Source: Ulota crispa
Taxonomy: Eukaryota > Streptophyta > Bryopsida > Orthotrichales > Orthotrichaceae
Direction of reading: 5' to 3'
Assembly (NCBI GenBank): GCA_963920765.1
Contig: OY987246.1
Coordinates: 18,658,868 to 18,722,867, forward strand
DNA: 64,000 nucleotides
Numbering within the stretch: the first letter of the stretch is position 1; the number at the start of each line of letters is the position of its first letter. Both the position numbers and the translations under genes were made by a program. The notes under the pieces are model-generated. The model did no database searches, was not told the DNA's origin, and saw only the letters and a program-made list of their open reading frames with translations. This document shows, in pieces, positions 25,015 to 37,594 of this stretch.

Positions 25015-26092
25015 ACAGGTTGATTTGTAAGAAGTTTTACCTAATGGCAATTTATTAGTTTTAAATTTGTAGTATATTGTGAATGCATTCTTATGAATTT
25101 AAAGTAGATCTCTCTAATTGCTCGCTCATCCTCCTATAATGTTTGTAGCATGTTATTTGGTACAATAATTTTAATGCAACGGATGAGGACAACAAGGTGG
25201 TAATATTGACATAAGTTTTGGTTTTTGTTTTTAAACTATCATTCCCTCAATTGGTCAATGTATTGAAATTAAACCATATAACTTAATAGAAAAAACTGGG
25301 TTTTGTTCCCATCCAAAAGACCCAATTTCTCTGTCCAGCAAAGAAATTGTGTCATTTGACAACAGCCAGATACACCCCACACCTTCCCATTACAAACCCT
25401 CCTGACTGGTTTTATCAGCTGGGTTTCTACTAGAAGGTTATACGACCTATTCCCTCGTTATGAATGTTAGAACTGCTCGTAGAAATATACGAAAGAATTG
25501 GTGTGACATAGGAACACATCGTCATTACTGGAAGTATACAAGCATCATGTGACATCACTTCGCCTTTCCAAAATCAATAAAAAAAAGGGACCACCAATAG
25601 TACTGTCTTTGTCAAATACCCTATTTTTAACAATAAACTGTCAAAAACAATATCCTTTTCTACAATACCCTTTTCTGGTATTGAGAAGACAGAATTGTAA
25701 ACAACTCATGTCCTTGAACAGTGAGTCCAGCAGTACCTATACATTTCTCTTGAAGCTCAAATACAAGCTTGACGTCCAGTACATCAATTGTCTCAATTAC
25801 GATCTCAGAACCAACACTACAGACTACTTTTCGTTACTTCAATCTCAAACCATTGCTCACTGAGTAGTAGTTGATGAGAGGCTGAAATTCCAACCTGCTC
25901 ATAAGTTCTACACACTACAAACACTCATTGGTTTTCTCATACCTTGATGTGATCCACCTACCATTGCAGCGCAAATAGCATCTCCACAGGTAATAGGATG
26001 GTCTCAACTCCAAACCCTGTACACAACTCATGTCAAAGACACAAGCATATATAACCATTTTCCACTAATGCCAAAATCTGGTCTATCAAACC
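25015..26092. other. Spacer downstream of the metacaspase
   Basis: No gene recognised. The part next to 26092 should contain the metacaspase 3' untranslated region. The plus-strand open frame at 25549-25863 shows no domain and lies antisense to that likely 3' end. Confidence 0.4.
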
Positions 26093-28532
26093 CTAAAGAT
26101 AAAAAGGCGAGTTGATATCAAACATGTCAGCCGACGTCAATTGTGGCTCCTGCATGACACGAAAACAACAAGGTCGTTAGTGCTCAGAGTCAAAACTAAT
26201 AACAGCAAAAGGATATATGAGATATTATACACCAAAAAGACTATATACTCTTTCAGGCAAGCCTTCCTGTACATGCTGGAAATGCCGATCTTCACCACCA
26301 TTTTTTAGTAAATGAGCATGTACGTCGTATTTGTCTTATTATTTACATTTATAAACAAAAAAATTGTTTCCCAAAATGAGCCATTTGAAAAAGCTCAAGC
26401 AAAAAGTTTATCATGAGCAATAGATGCCGTACTTATGTATCGAACATCAACTTTCCAGTTCATTAAAAGCTACGTTTCAATTTTACCTGAGTGAGGCCAC
26501 CAGTCATGCTACCGCCCTGTACCAACATCTCCAGCAAGCTTGTAACAGGCCCCGCGCCCATTCCGGAGTTCACGTTCGTTGTTCGGATGGCATTTCGCAT
26601 GGCACACAGCAAACTTCCATACGTTTGGGCATGTCCCCGCTCGATCGCTTGAATGAAACAAAAGGTCATTGCGCCTGTTGATGTTACCCTTGACAAAGCC
26701 TAACAAATAGAAACTCACCAGCATTAAAGAGGTGAAGCCAGAACTCATTCAAACTACATAGTCGGCACAGGAGGCTATTGATCTCATACTAAGTATGTTT
26801 GATAACATGGAGCCACAATTGTGTCCTTCAACAGCACAGGACTCCAACCATTTCTGGATAACATGATAAGCAAATATGCAAAAATCTACATGGTACAGTC
26901 GTACTAAAAATGCTAGTGTAGCTGATTAAACATGAAGGCAAGACACATTGCTAAGGGGTGATGATAATACCGCAGTATCAGCCGATGTTTGATTATCATC
27001 ACAGCCACTAAACGAATATGCTGCTCCTCCGCTGGTCCCTTTCCAAGCACCAGACCGTGGCCGATGATCTTCCCATGTAAACTGTCCATGTCTGCAACAG
27101 TATATCCGGCACTCATGCTTATCAAGGTCTGTGCTCACATCGTGCCCCAGGCTTGCAGGAAATACATAACTTCACTGAGACATCTGATGCTATACTGTCA
27201 TAGGAACCATGAGCAGTATGACAGGCCAGGAAGCAGACAACATAAGCTGCACAGGAATGTAAAGGACCAGGTCAGATGTCTCACCTATTGAACCTACAAA
27301 GCCACGGTAAATCAAGCACGGTTCCGCTGTGACAAGCGTCAATGATTGCATGAAGCCGCACGCCGTGTGGAAGAGGTTTAACTATTGTATTGTTAATTTC
27401 GTCGTCATCGATCATTCCTGCCGTTTCAAAATCGAGAGGGCAGAGGGTTTCGTTCATCCCATCAAGCTCTTCACCGCTGTAGTCACGTTGTTGCGAGCCA
27501 TGACCTGAATAATGGAAAACAAGAGAGTCGCCTGCCTTGCACCCTTGAACTAGCCACACCATAGCCATGTGCATGTTGTACCGTGTTGGTTTCATCGTCG
27601 GGTTGGTTTGATCTTCTGTACATTGCCAAAAATCAGAAAGCTAATCAGTCAATCCCCCATCCAACGGAAGCTGTAAAGCAATAACTGGTTTTACCCAATA
27701 GAAATTAGGTCACTACAAACACATCACAACACCTAAGATATTAACCTCTAAGTGCCATTTCAACTTCAAATTCAAACAAACCCGGCGCCAAAAATGTGGA
27801 CAGATCAACTTACCAGTGAGCGTTAAAATTGAAGCAGCAGGAAAATTAAACTTTGAAGTCAGAAGATGCCTCATACAATTTGAATCGTTAATGCACCCCT
27901 TCAACTGGTGACGACTGAATTTGTAGTTGATACCAACCAGGACAGCCTTTTTCGAACCATGTACATTTGGAGGCTGTGTGCACACAAGTGGCAGATAATA
28001 ATTAAAAAATGAGTTTCAGAAATGCTCAGCATAAACTCAAATTTTCTTTTAACCCCATAAGGCCCAAATGGAGAAAATAGCCACATCCATTCCATATCTG
28101 CAGGAGTTTAATTAAATCATTCAAGACTCTTCAAGGAACATAAAAAAATGTATCAACACCAAGAGTTGTAATCTACATTCTTGAAAGATGGTAGTATGCT
28201 TTGCAATCAACTCCAATCAACTGCTCTAGGACTTTCTACTTTTATCTTGACAACAAAGCGAAACACCGTCCATCTATCAAAAATGTTAAAATGAGAACGC
28301 AAGGGTGGGCTTGAAATCAACGTGACAACCAGAAGCATACCGTTGGTGTGTACCGAGGATTCTGTGAAGAATGTCCATAAGGGTTAGATACATGTGGAAC
28401 TGTATGAGCAGAAGATGCACGGCCATGCGAAATAGGCGTGACATAACGGCAAAGAGCGCATTGAATGGATTGCGCTCCAGGTGGTAGCACAAGTGATGTC
28501 CGACACCCACCGCACTGGACCAGCGTTGACAT
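26093..28532 (-). CDS. Type I metacaspase with LSD1-type zinc finger
   Basis: Six coding exons, minus strand: 28532-28341, 27973-27814, 27615-27285, 27091-26971, 26699-26487 and 26149-26093, giving 357 aa, a normal length for plant type I metacaspases. All splice sites are GT..AG and in phase. The N-terminus has the LSD1-like zinc finger (C7-x2-C10 and C25-x2-C28, within CGGCRTSLVLPPGA and IQCALCRYV), then a Pro/Ser/His-rich linker. The p20-like domain carries the catalytic His in HYSGHGS (about H156) and the catalytic Cys in DACHSG (about C212). The p10-like part includes WEDHRPRSGAWKGT and SGCDDNQTSAD. Family members are Ca2+-dependent cysteine proteases cutting after Arg/Lys, acting in cell death and proteostasis (AtMC1 and relatives). 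The short last exon encodes the conserved tail EPQLTSADMFDINSPFYL. Confidence 0.96.
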
Positions 28533-30360
28533 TTTCACTGGTTTCAATGATCTTCACAAACGAAAACTTGAAACTGAAAAAGGTGAGCAGGAAAGTCCTG
28601 CTGCGTTGCAGACTCCAAACAGAAACTCAACGTATTACGATGTTTGCGTCTCAATTCCTGGACCAAAAACCCCATACTCTGCTCCGTGAGACAAATGTGC
28701 AAACCTCAAATCCATTTCCACTTCTCCACAAAACCTAAACAACTTAGCATAGCAAAATCCAACCAAAAAAACTGAAGTACAAAACGCTTTTTCTCTAGGA
28801 GAATTATGATGTAAGGTGCGCAAACGGGCAAAAGTAGCCACCTCCACATCTACAAGAGTGGAAATAAACAGTTTTAGAAGCTAAAAAGAAAGTAACAAAG
28901 TGTACCAGTAAAAAGAATAAATAATGCCTTAATTCTTTTAACAATAGATATACGCTTTCGAAGTTCCACTAGTTTTCGAAGTAAATTTCTATATTTAAAT
29001 GGCACTTGAGGAGCAAAATGTAAAGATGTATAGAAAAAGAGTGGATACCGGATCAACTTGAACCCTATTCATCTTCACCAACTGTTCTCAACGATGAATA
29101 CGAATTTCATAAACAAGATCAGAAACTCAAACCGAGTGCTAATGAAAGATGTAAACTAATAACAGCACGAACTAGCACTAATTCTTCCACCTCACCTTAA
29201 AACGACCAAAGGAGCAAATCAAAGCTTCTTCTCGATGTTGTCTTCACGGCATCATCAAAAATATGATCACCGATTTCTCAAAAATCTGTTCATCGGACTA
29301 GGCATATCCGAATCTCCTTAAATAGACACAGTACAGCTCTAGAATCATTGAACCGGAGACATAACCTAGATTAACCAATTGTGACCGCACCGTCGTAATC
29401 GAACAAAAATCCTACTGTGAACACTTATAAACTCATTGCCGATTACTTCAAGCTCACAAACTCTTGAAATCACTAGATTTCAGAAGATGTGACAGACAGA
29501 TTCGCCGAACATATCCTAAACTTTCTTATAAACCCCGTCACCACTATAAATGCATGCGAGATCCAACCTGCTATGATAAGACATCCGAAACTTGCCACGG
29601 CCGTTTCGACTTGTGTAAATCCCCTTGATCAACGCGCATTTCTAGAAAATCTACCGACCAAGCTTTCATCCTTCATAACTTCTGCATAGCGCATACAAAT
29701 AAAGCACTCCCTGGTGCGTTGAAATCCTCTTTCTTTCGACTACAAGAACACCTAATTGTTTGGAGCGATTTTTAAGTGTCCCAACTTTCAGCAATTCAGA
29801 AGTACGACACAAAACTTCCCTGACTCGTTCAAAGCCTCGTAAACGCCAACAACAAAAGCTTAACTATTCAAAGTAAAACGATAGCTCGAATTCTTACCGA
29901 TTTTCGATGGAGAACCCTAACGCCCGAGAAGAAGATCGATTCACAGCTGTTTTTCTCTATATCTCTCTGGCAATCGCTAGCACAGAAACAAAACCTTCGC
30001 AGTAGCGCAATCAGAGAAGGTCGAATTGAAGTAAGAAAGGTCTGTTGTTGCGTTATACACAAGCAGTGAGGAAATGGAGTTCAGCAATTGGGAAAGAGGA
30101 GCGAGAGTGAGGTTGGAATGCACCTCGCGAGGGGCCTGTGAAGGGGGATTGATTGAGGGCTGGGAAACAGGGGAGGTGGTGCCGCGGTAGGCAGGCCGTG
30201 TACGGGAGGCATTCGGAGATGGACCGAGGGAAGCTCCGGAAAGAAGCGACGGAACCGCGATAACGCGTCCAGTTGAGAGGACGATAGCGTTGGTTTACCG
30301 TGTTCTTCCCATAACGTGCCGTTTGGGCATCATCAATCATGCCCTTTAAACATTTCACTA
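28533..30360 (-). promoter_or_regulatory. Metacaspase 5' leader exon, leader intron and promoter region
   Basis: A probable non-coding first exon ends at 29898 with the donor GTAAGA. A strong acceptor (CTTTTTCAG) lies just before 28573, 41 bases upstream of the ATG, suggesting a leader intron of about 28574-29897. Sequence above 29898 has the pyrimidine-rich look of a plant 5' leader. The open frame at 30053-30358 has no recognisable domain and probably lies in the promoter. These limits are inferred from sequence signals only. Confidence 0.5.
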
Positions 30361-30799
30361 AATATAGGGAATTGCTAATGCCACACCCAAATTTTTGCTA
30401 AGGTAAAATATGTACACTCATCAGTGACACTAGCCGTTTAGTGACATCTAAAATTAAACCCAAAAGTAGGCACTCCTGCACCCAAACAAAACACACATGC
30501 ACCCAAATTGAACACTTACGTTGACATAAAGGAACAAAAATTGTGTAGGTGGCGGTTTATGATTGGGTGTGACATTATTTTTTGTTATCATGACATAGTC
30601 TTTTTGCTCTCGCTTTTTCAGGGGTCTAGTGTTCACAATAGGTCAATCTAGGGAGTTACCTTCAATTCCTAATTTATTCATACAATCTTAGAAAATTATG
30701 AAAACAATTTTGCTTGAATTTGTACTCGTTTCCTAACAAGCCCATGCCATTAGATTCTCAAAAGACCCTTCCAATTACCATATCTAAGGTAAGTGTCAC

Positions 30800-31120
30800 T
30801 TTTGGGTGCATATACCTTAGTCGGCTTGTAAACCAACCATCAAAGGGCTGAAACTGAATTTTGGAGAGGTGAAACTTCTTGAAAGTAAATTTTACTTGAA
30901 AGACAAAAGGAATTGTCATCTAATCCAAGTTTTTCATATTTTTTGGAGTTTTGTGGAATTAGCTATGAACTTTTGAAGTGGAAAGGCCATAGGGCTCTAA
31001 AACCGCCCACCTCCTCAAATGTATGTCACTTGTACATTATTGAAAAGCTATGAAAAACAACATGTACCGGCTAAGTAAATTTGAGGAGGTGAGTGGTTTT
31101 AATGCCCTAACAAAGTTTGA
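30800..31120. repeat. Dispersed repeat, unoccupied copy
   Basis: Closely related to 47120-47420 plus 49293-49320, sharing blocks such as 'ctgaattttgg', 'acttgaaagacaa' and 'catattttttggag'. Here the sequence runs through 'gtgagtggttTTAATGCCC' (TTAA at 31099-31102) without interruption, whereas the other copy is split at that TTAA by a 1.87-kb element. Confidence 0.8.
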
Positions 31121-31601
31121 GCTAACTACTTTAACACCACAATCAAGGCATGCTTTGAGCATGAAATGATGAAATGTAAGAATTTAATGCTGATTTTTTA
31201 AATTTGAATCAAAAGATTTGTTTCACCTTTATCATTCTAAGGCTATATTCAAAAAAATTGGAGTTGAGGTGCTTGAATTTGAAACTAAAATATAGGACTT
31301 TTGAACTATTTAAAACAAAAATATATTAAAAATTAGTAATGATACAATAAAATTTCAACAAAAATTTGTATTTGTTCTATTTTCTCTCAAGGAGGTGGTA
31401 AGGCCATGATTGAATAAATGATGAACCACTTGAATATAAAAAAATAGCATTGAATCCTCAAATTACATGCTCACAAGGGCGTGGCAATTTGGGGTACGGC
31501 TTTAGCAATTCCCTAAATGTATAACTATATTTTGACTAGTGTAAAATTAGAACTTGTGATTATTATTGTTAGAAGCTCATAAAAATTTAATCAACAAACA
31601 T

Positions 31602-31852
31602 GATAATATTTGGATTTGGATATTTGACTTTCAAAATAGAGCCTATCAAAAATAAGGTAAAAGATAAAAGAGACAAAAAAACATGCTTGAGAAAGACAAT
31701 TCATGGTAATGGCACAACAAATTTTAAATTTTGTTGTGCCATTACCATGAATTTTCTTTTTTCTAAGCACTTTTTATTTGTCTCTCTTGTCTTGTAACTT
31801 GCTTTTGATAGGTTCTATTTTGGATGTCCAATTTCCAAATCTAAATATTATT
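31602..31852. repeat. Long near-perfect hairpin
   Basis: About 250 bases fold back on themselves with almost no loop. The centre (31698-31754) pairs 'ttcatggtaatggcacaac' with 'gttgtgccattaccatgaa'; the outer arms pair 'tatcaaaa...' with '...ttttgatagg' and 'atatttggatttgg' with 'ccaaatctaaatat'. It could be a foldback MITE, a young inverted duplication, or a small-RNA precursor. No expression signal can be judged from sequence. Confidence 0.8.
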
Positions 31853-34800
31853 TTGTTTATATGAGGATTATATTTGCCATCTTGTTGTCCTCCATGCTAC
31901 ACTACAATCATCATTACATGCTAGCAAAACTCTTGCATTGAAAGAAAGCATTGACCAACTTGTAAAGCAATTTCCATTGGAGCAAGCACAAAGGTCTTTT
32001 GTGCTTGTATGAATTATATTACAACCAATATTGAAACAAAGAGGGCAACACAACAAGAAAGAAGCATTGTGCGCACAAAGGGAGAAAAAAGTGATATGCA
32101 CATCAAAAACAACTGCTTAAAATATATGATTCAAGGGTATATGTGCAATTTTTGTAAAACAAGGAGCATTGATACAAACATTACAAATTTTAGAGATATT
32201 CATCAGTTTTCTCTAAAAAAAAACTATATGTTAACATACAACCAATCTAAAAAATTTGGGATTCTATCCATGCAGCTTGCATTTTGTCAATGACAATGTT
32301 ATCTACATGCTTGGCAGTAGAGAAATTTGATAACCTTCACAATGGAGATCCTTGTACCCTATGAGGCCCTCTACAAATTCTTGCTCAAATTAATCCTATT
32401 TGTTGTTAGTGGTCTTTCATGTTCCATCCTTATCCTTGCCAATGCCTCAATTCTCTCTCACTTGCTTACAATTTTTCAAATTCAAATTCAACATTTTTGC
32501 AATTGTTCATTTCTCAATTTTGGCTATGAATGTTTTTATTAGCTTCAAAAGGTTGCATCTTTCTCTTGTTCCAATTCAACTTAACTTAGTTTGCAATTTG
32601 TTTCAATTCAACTTAACTTAGTTTGCAATTTGTTTCAATAGCATATTCAATTCTTGTTGTTGCTTTAGCTTGAGGTATTCTTGCATATCAAAAGTAAATA
32701 TTTGGACCTTTGATAATCATGAGTAATGCATTGCAATCAATTAGATATTGCCTTCCTCATTAGTCTGACAATTATCAATTGTGTAACTCAAGCTTGTGCA
32801 TATAGTGTATTGTCTTGCAATTTGGCCTCATAGAATATGTTATTGGCTATTGTTAATTTCAAAATCTAGTTATTCAAGTTTTGGTTGCCATTGGTAGTTT
32901 GTACTTGCCACTAGTACTCTTGCATCTAAAACAATGTTATGTGTGGACTAATTGAAGATAAACAATTTTCTCTTGGATGTAATATTGGATTTTGTTTTCA
33001 TCTATCTATTTGTATAACAAGTGTAGTTTTGAAACCTCTCCTTTACATGCATATACACAAATTTGGATATTTTTTTGTGATATGTTGTAATTTGTTGGCT
33101 ACACAAATTTCATATATAGTACTAATTTTAGTTTTTCACAAACCTACAATTTGCTTACAAACATTGGTAAGCTTTTGGATGTTGTATGTCTAATACCACT
33201 TTGTTTTAAGGAAACAAGCATGAACAAATCCAAGTGGCTTATAATCACCATATATATTGCATAAAAATTCTATTCTAGAAAGCATTGTTTTTTTTGTTGA
33301 TTTTCAGCAATTGAATCATAGAAGTTTACAAACAAATTATTTACCACCTTCCACTTTTTGTCAAGAACAAAGTTCAAACCTTTCTGTGGTTGCACTTCTA
33401 ATTGTGCTTGCTTGCTCTTTCTATTAACCAATTGCTTTGGGGGATCACACCTCCTTATGCTTGGATATCACGTGTAGCAATGGGGTACTTAAAGGGGGAT
33501 ATTTATCTTCTTTAAGGTAATTTTTTCCTCCCTATCTTTAGATAAAAAGCTACCTTTATGAATTTTAGGGTACCTTATGTTTATTTCTAAATGGTTAGGG
33601 AGGCTAATTTTTGGCACCTTATTTTTTTAACAAATTGCAAAGTACAAGAGCCTAGCACAAAAATGCAACAAAATTCCTACCCTAAATCCTTAATTTCCAA
33701 ATGAGATACTCCAAAAAAGAACTAAACCCTGACTCTAGCATCCACCATTGTTGTCCTCTCGCAACTAGGACCAAAATTCTAAACACCAAAAGAACCCTAA
33801 ATTGCTTCAAATGATTACACAGATTCAAATTGTAAACCCTAAGCAAACCCTACAAAAATAAAACAAAAACGCCAAAACTCTTGAAACCCCTAAAACGCTC
33901 TTATGATGCTTGCAAAAATTGTCAAGAGGTCAATTTTGATAAGAAGATAATCTAAAAACCATGAATTGTATAGTGCCCAAAACCAACACTTTCATGCTTG
34001 TAGTAAGGGCATTGAACGTACACAAATCCAAAAGCAATAAGCGCAATGAACACAAACCTAGAAGGACAATAATTCAAATAGAAAAAAGAAGAAAGCACCA
34101 CTTCAACGTTTGCAATATGTGGAGGCAAATAATTTGAGAATAAAAATAACACATATTAAGCTTACAATGCAAAAGCAAACTAAATTGCATGCACAAATCC
34201 AAAGTGCCTAAATCCTCAACAACAACAAGTACCTAAAGCGCTTGCATGAATCCAAAAACCTCAAACCCTTACCAATGATAGGTTATTAGAGTTCCTAGAA
34301 TTTTCAACCCTACTCCCACTAACAATGCTAGCACCCTTGCCTCATGTCCAATAAAACCCTAAACCCTAAAAGATTTCCCTCCATTGCATTTGAAAGTGGA
34401 TAGAAAGTGCAATATTTTTCATCCAAACAGATCATACAATTATAATCAAACTCATCCTACTAAGCGCTTTTAGGGGGGATCCTATTTTTCTTACCCTATT
34501 TTTTTACAATATACTAAAGTGGAGGTATTATTCACTATCTTATTTTACATATAATGAAGCACACATTTTCAATTCTATGAAAAATCTAACAAAAATATAA
34601 AACTTATCTCCAATAAATAAAATTGATCCTATTTTTTTTTTATCTCACCTAGTTTTTTAAAATTTAAAATTTCAATGGTAACCCCCGAGCCATTTGCTCA
34701 TGTAGTTGATCTTGTGTATCTTCTACCAATTGCAAAATTGCCACCCCCACTAATTACCACAGTGGCACACGTTTTGGCAAACTGTAATCCTTTTGTTCCC

Positions 34801-35425
34801 TTCATTTCGTTTATTTTCCTTTGCTGCCACCAATAGTTCAACCTTTGTGAAGAAATTTGCTAGTTCTTTAACCTTGCATTGCCATGTTTGTGAGCTTTTG
34901 TGCCTTGCAATTTCACCAAGTTCGTGCACAACCTTTAAATTTCCAACCACAATTAAACAACAAATTTGACAAGTAAGAATACTTTGACTCTAGGCTTTGT
35001 GAGGATTGGTCTGAGCTCAAGAAGACAAAGTTGCACAGGCCATATTGGTCTAGGAGCCAAGCCCACCTTGACTTTTTAGCATGTTGTGTCCACGGTGAGA
35101 AATACTTGCGAGTCTAACTTGTGCTCCTGCTATCTCATGTTGATTAACAAGACAAAGATGGCAATGCTTTCTGAATGACTAAGTAAAAAAACCAAACACA
35201 ATATGCATTGCCAAGCTTACAACACTTTGGTTTTTTTGGTATATATTAGAAGACTCTCTTTAGGTTTCACACAAAACCACTTTCACTAATTTTGTGTGTC
35301 ATGTAATGCAAAACACTTATAGCTCCAAACAAAACCTAAATGGGAGTTAAATTTATGGTTGTATTGTTTAATATCACTTGCTATTAAGAGTAATACTAGA
35401 AAGGCAATTGATAAGAACAATAAGG

Positions 35426-35724
35426 TACACTACATATTGCATTTAGGTGGTCTTGTCAATTAGGTTGCCTTATCCTAGAAAGTTATCTCAAAACTCATTG
35501 TTTGGCCTTTTGGAGGTGCATGCATTCTCTGATTTCACATGGTTTAAGACTTAGATACCACTAATTTGTTTTTTTGCAACATCATTGCTATTGCTAGGAC
35601 CTTTCAAATTTATTTATTGCTATAATTACTAATGAAAATTACTATAGTAGCAACAATTATTATTTATTCAGTGTAAAATGCCTAGAAATTAGTATGGGGC
35701 AACCTAAACGCAATATTCAGTGTA
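35426..35724. mobile_element. Short inverted-repeat element with TA ends (299 bp including TA)
   Basis: Left end TACACTACATATTGCATTTA; the right end's reverse complement is TACACTGAATATTGCGTTTA. Both end in TA, compatible with a TA target duplication. A second copy at 12627-12924 shares the interior. No coding frame. Confidence 0.7.
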
Positions 35725-36062
35725 CATCAATGTCCAATTCAAGGATAGTGCAAAGCCCAAGCCATAAACAAAGCATCCTAGGTTCAGATTCACATTTCAC
35801 AGCTTTCAGTATGCGTGTGAACACGAGATTCCAGTATTCCACCCATCGTCCACCCTGTGGATTCAACAAGATTCCCCCACCCTCTCCACGTGGATTCCTT
35901 TATCGGCACCGGTAAATCCTCCGCAAGAAACAACGAAAGTCAACAGCCAAAATTAAGCAGCTGAATTGGCCTCCGAAAGGACAAATATTGCGGGAACTGG
36001 AAATAGCAGGAACTATAAATTACAGTGGCTGCAAATAGTATTTCTTGAGGTTAAGCCGTTAA

Positions 36063-36582
36063 GGGCATCCTCAATCCACCCCGGCATAAAGGCCGCTATA
36101 TCAATCCTGATATATCAATCCTGATCTATTAATAGAATATGGTTAACCACACAATAATTATATTGTTTGAAGGGCATGAAAATTTTCCTTTTAAAAGTGT
36201 AATAAAATTTTGATTTGGACATTCCATGATTTAGATATATCACATTAAATATTAGCTAATTTTCAAAAAAATTAGAGGCCTCTCCAAATCAAGCCTAAAT
36301 AAGGAATTTTTATTAAAGTGAATGGCAAATGTACCAACCCCTCTACTAATATTTTCTTATGTAGGCTTGATTCGGAGAGGCCTCTAAATTTTTTGGAAGT
36401 TAGTTAACATTTGATGTGATACATCTAAATCATGCAATGTCCAAACCAAAATTTTATGGCACTTTTAGAACAGAAATTTTCATGCCCTTCAAATCATATA
36501 ATTTTTATGTGATGGACTATTTGCTATAAATAGATCAAGCTTGGTATACAGGGCCTTTAAGCCAGGTGGATTGAGGATGCTC
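36063..36582. mobile_element. Harbinger-like foldback MITE (520 bp)
   Basis: Termini GGGCATCCTCAATCCACC and (reverse complement of right end) GAGCATCCTCAATCCACC. The arms pair over most of their length, including 'gaggcctctccaaatcaagcct' and 'aagggcatgaaaatttt'. Flanks are TAA and AAA, an imperfect 3-bp duplication. The end sequence resembles the other GAGCATC elements in this window. Confidence 0.8.
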
Positions 36583-36959
36583 AAAAGGCATCTTTTGCAG
36601 CACGCTTTGCAACACTTGGATAAATGAGATTTCATGGGGAGAATGACGCAAACCTTCACTATAAGGCTTGAAGTTCTCTTGCAGCTTGAAACCTTCCGAC
36701 CCTACACTTGCGTTACAACAAATTGCACAAGTACACCTAGCTATGGAGTGGGATCATGAGTGAAAGTGCATGAACAGTGCTCGCCATGGACCGTGAAAGG
36801 GGCTTGGAGAAAGTTGAAATTTGACGGGTATGCGGCTCAATTTGAAGGCCCCACAACTTGCACATTGACTTGTCTAGTGCAGTTGGGGTCTTAAATCGCA
36901 AAAGTCGTTACTGGTTGAACGCAAAGGGCTATTCTAATGTGCTGCACATGATGCTCTAA

Positions 36960-37273
36960 GAGCATCTCCACTAGTGACTCCAACACGCTGAAATTGGATG
37001 AAATATGTTGAGGCCCCTCTCAAAACCCTCTCTTGACACTAGGTCCTACCATGTCTAGCAAGAGGCCTTCAAGACACTATTCATTCACTATTCACCATAA
37101 GTTTAGTGAGCTTTATTCTCTATTTTCCTTAATAAGTGGTCAACTGCTTATTTATGGGACGTGTTGGAGTGCGAGGTCACCTTTTCAAAGAGCATGGGTA
37201 GAGATTGAGGGGCTTGAGGGCTAACCAAAACAAATGGAAAAGTTTGAAAGAGGCCGGGCCGGTGGAGATGCTC
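36960..37273. mobile_element. Harbinger-like MITE just upstream of SPX (314 bp)
   Basis: Termini GAGCATCTCCAC and GTGGAGATGCTC, flanked by TAA at 36957-36959 and 37274-37276. The 3-bp TAA duplication and end sequence fit PIF/Harbinger derivatives. It ends about 320 bases before the SPX start codon, so it is part of that gene's promoter region. Confidence 0.87.
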
Positions 37274-37333
37274 TAAGGGGAAGTCGAACAAGCTTATTCG
37301 GGAACGCCAATACGAGCACAATACCTGGACGAA

Positions 37334-37341
37334 GAATATCC
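37334..37341. promoter_or_regulatory. P1BS-type box (GAATATCC) before SPX
   Basis: GAATATCC matches the PHR1-binding consensus GNATATNC and lies 254 bases upstream of the SPX ATG. SPX genes are established direct targets of PHR1-type MYB factors under phosphate starvation, so placement is meaningful. An 8-base degenerate match can still occur by chance in AT-rich DNA. Confidence 0.5.
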
Positions 37342-37485
37342 TAGAATAAACTCTGCCTGTCGCCATTTCTCGAAACCCTTGCTGTCTCCGGAATCCGAAC
37401 CCTTTCTTCGAGTCCTGTCTGTCTGTTCTATGACCGTGAAAATTGCATTGACGTGACGGACACATCGAATTTGTGGAAGGGATCC

Positions 37486-37554
37486 ATGGTGCCGTGTGGT
37501 TGCGAGCGTATGTTTTTGAGGAGTTTTCAGAGTTGGATTGAGAGACGGAATTAG
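37486..37554 (+). other. Upstream ORF in the SPX leader (22 aa)
   Basis: An ATG at 37486 opens a 22-codon frame (begins MVPCGCERMF) ending in TAG at 37554, 40 bases before the SPX ATG and out of frame with it. If the transcript starts upstream of 37486, ribosomes would meet it first. No homologue is known to me. Confidence 0.4.
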
Positions 37555-37594
37555 TGGAGAGAGAGGCCGGGGGTTTGTTAAGTTAGGGAAAGAG

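Larger units (their letters stand above)
30361..35425. other. AT-rich repeat-bearing spacer, no gene seen
   Basis: Five kilobases without a recognisable gene. Contents noted: a dispersed repeat at about 30800-31120 that recurs at 47120-47420 and holds an unoccupied TTAA site; a long hairpin at 31602-31852; a degenerate Mutator-like remnant at about 32020-32230; and a direct duplication of about 34 bases near 32573-32640. The rest is AT-rich with many short frames of no significance. Confidence 0.5.

Noticed and set aside
34340..34370. Telomere-like (CCCTAAA) words
   Set aside because: Only two adjacent copies in AT-rich sequence; far too short for an interstitial telomere.
30361..35425. LTR retrotransposon or other autonomous element in the longest spacer
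   Set aside because: No reverse transcriptase, integrase, gag or transposase motif and no long direct terminal repeats were seen.
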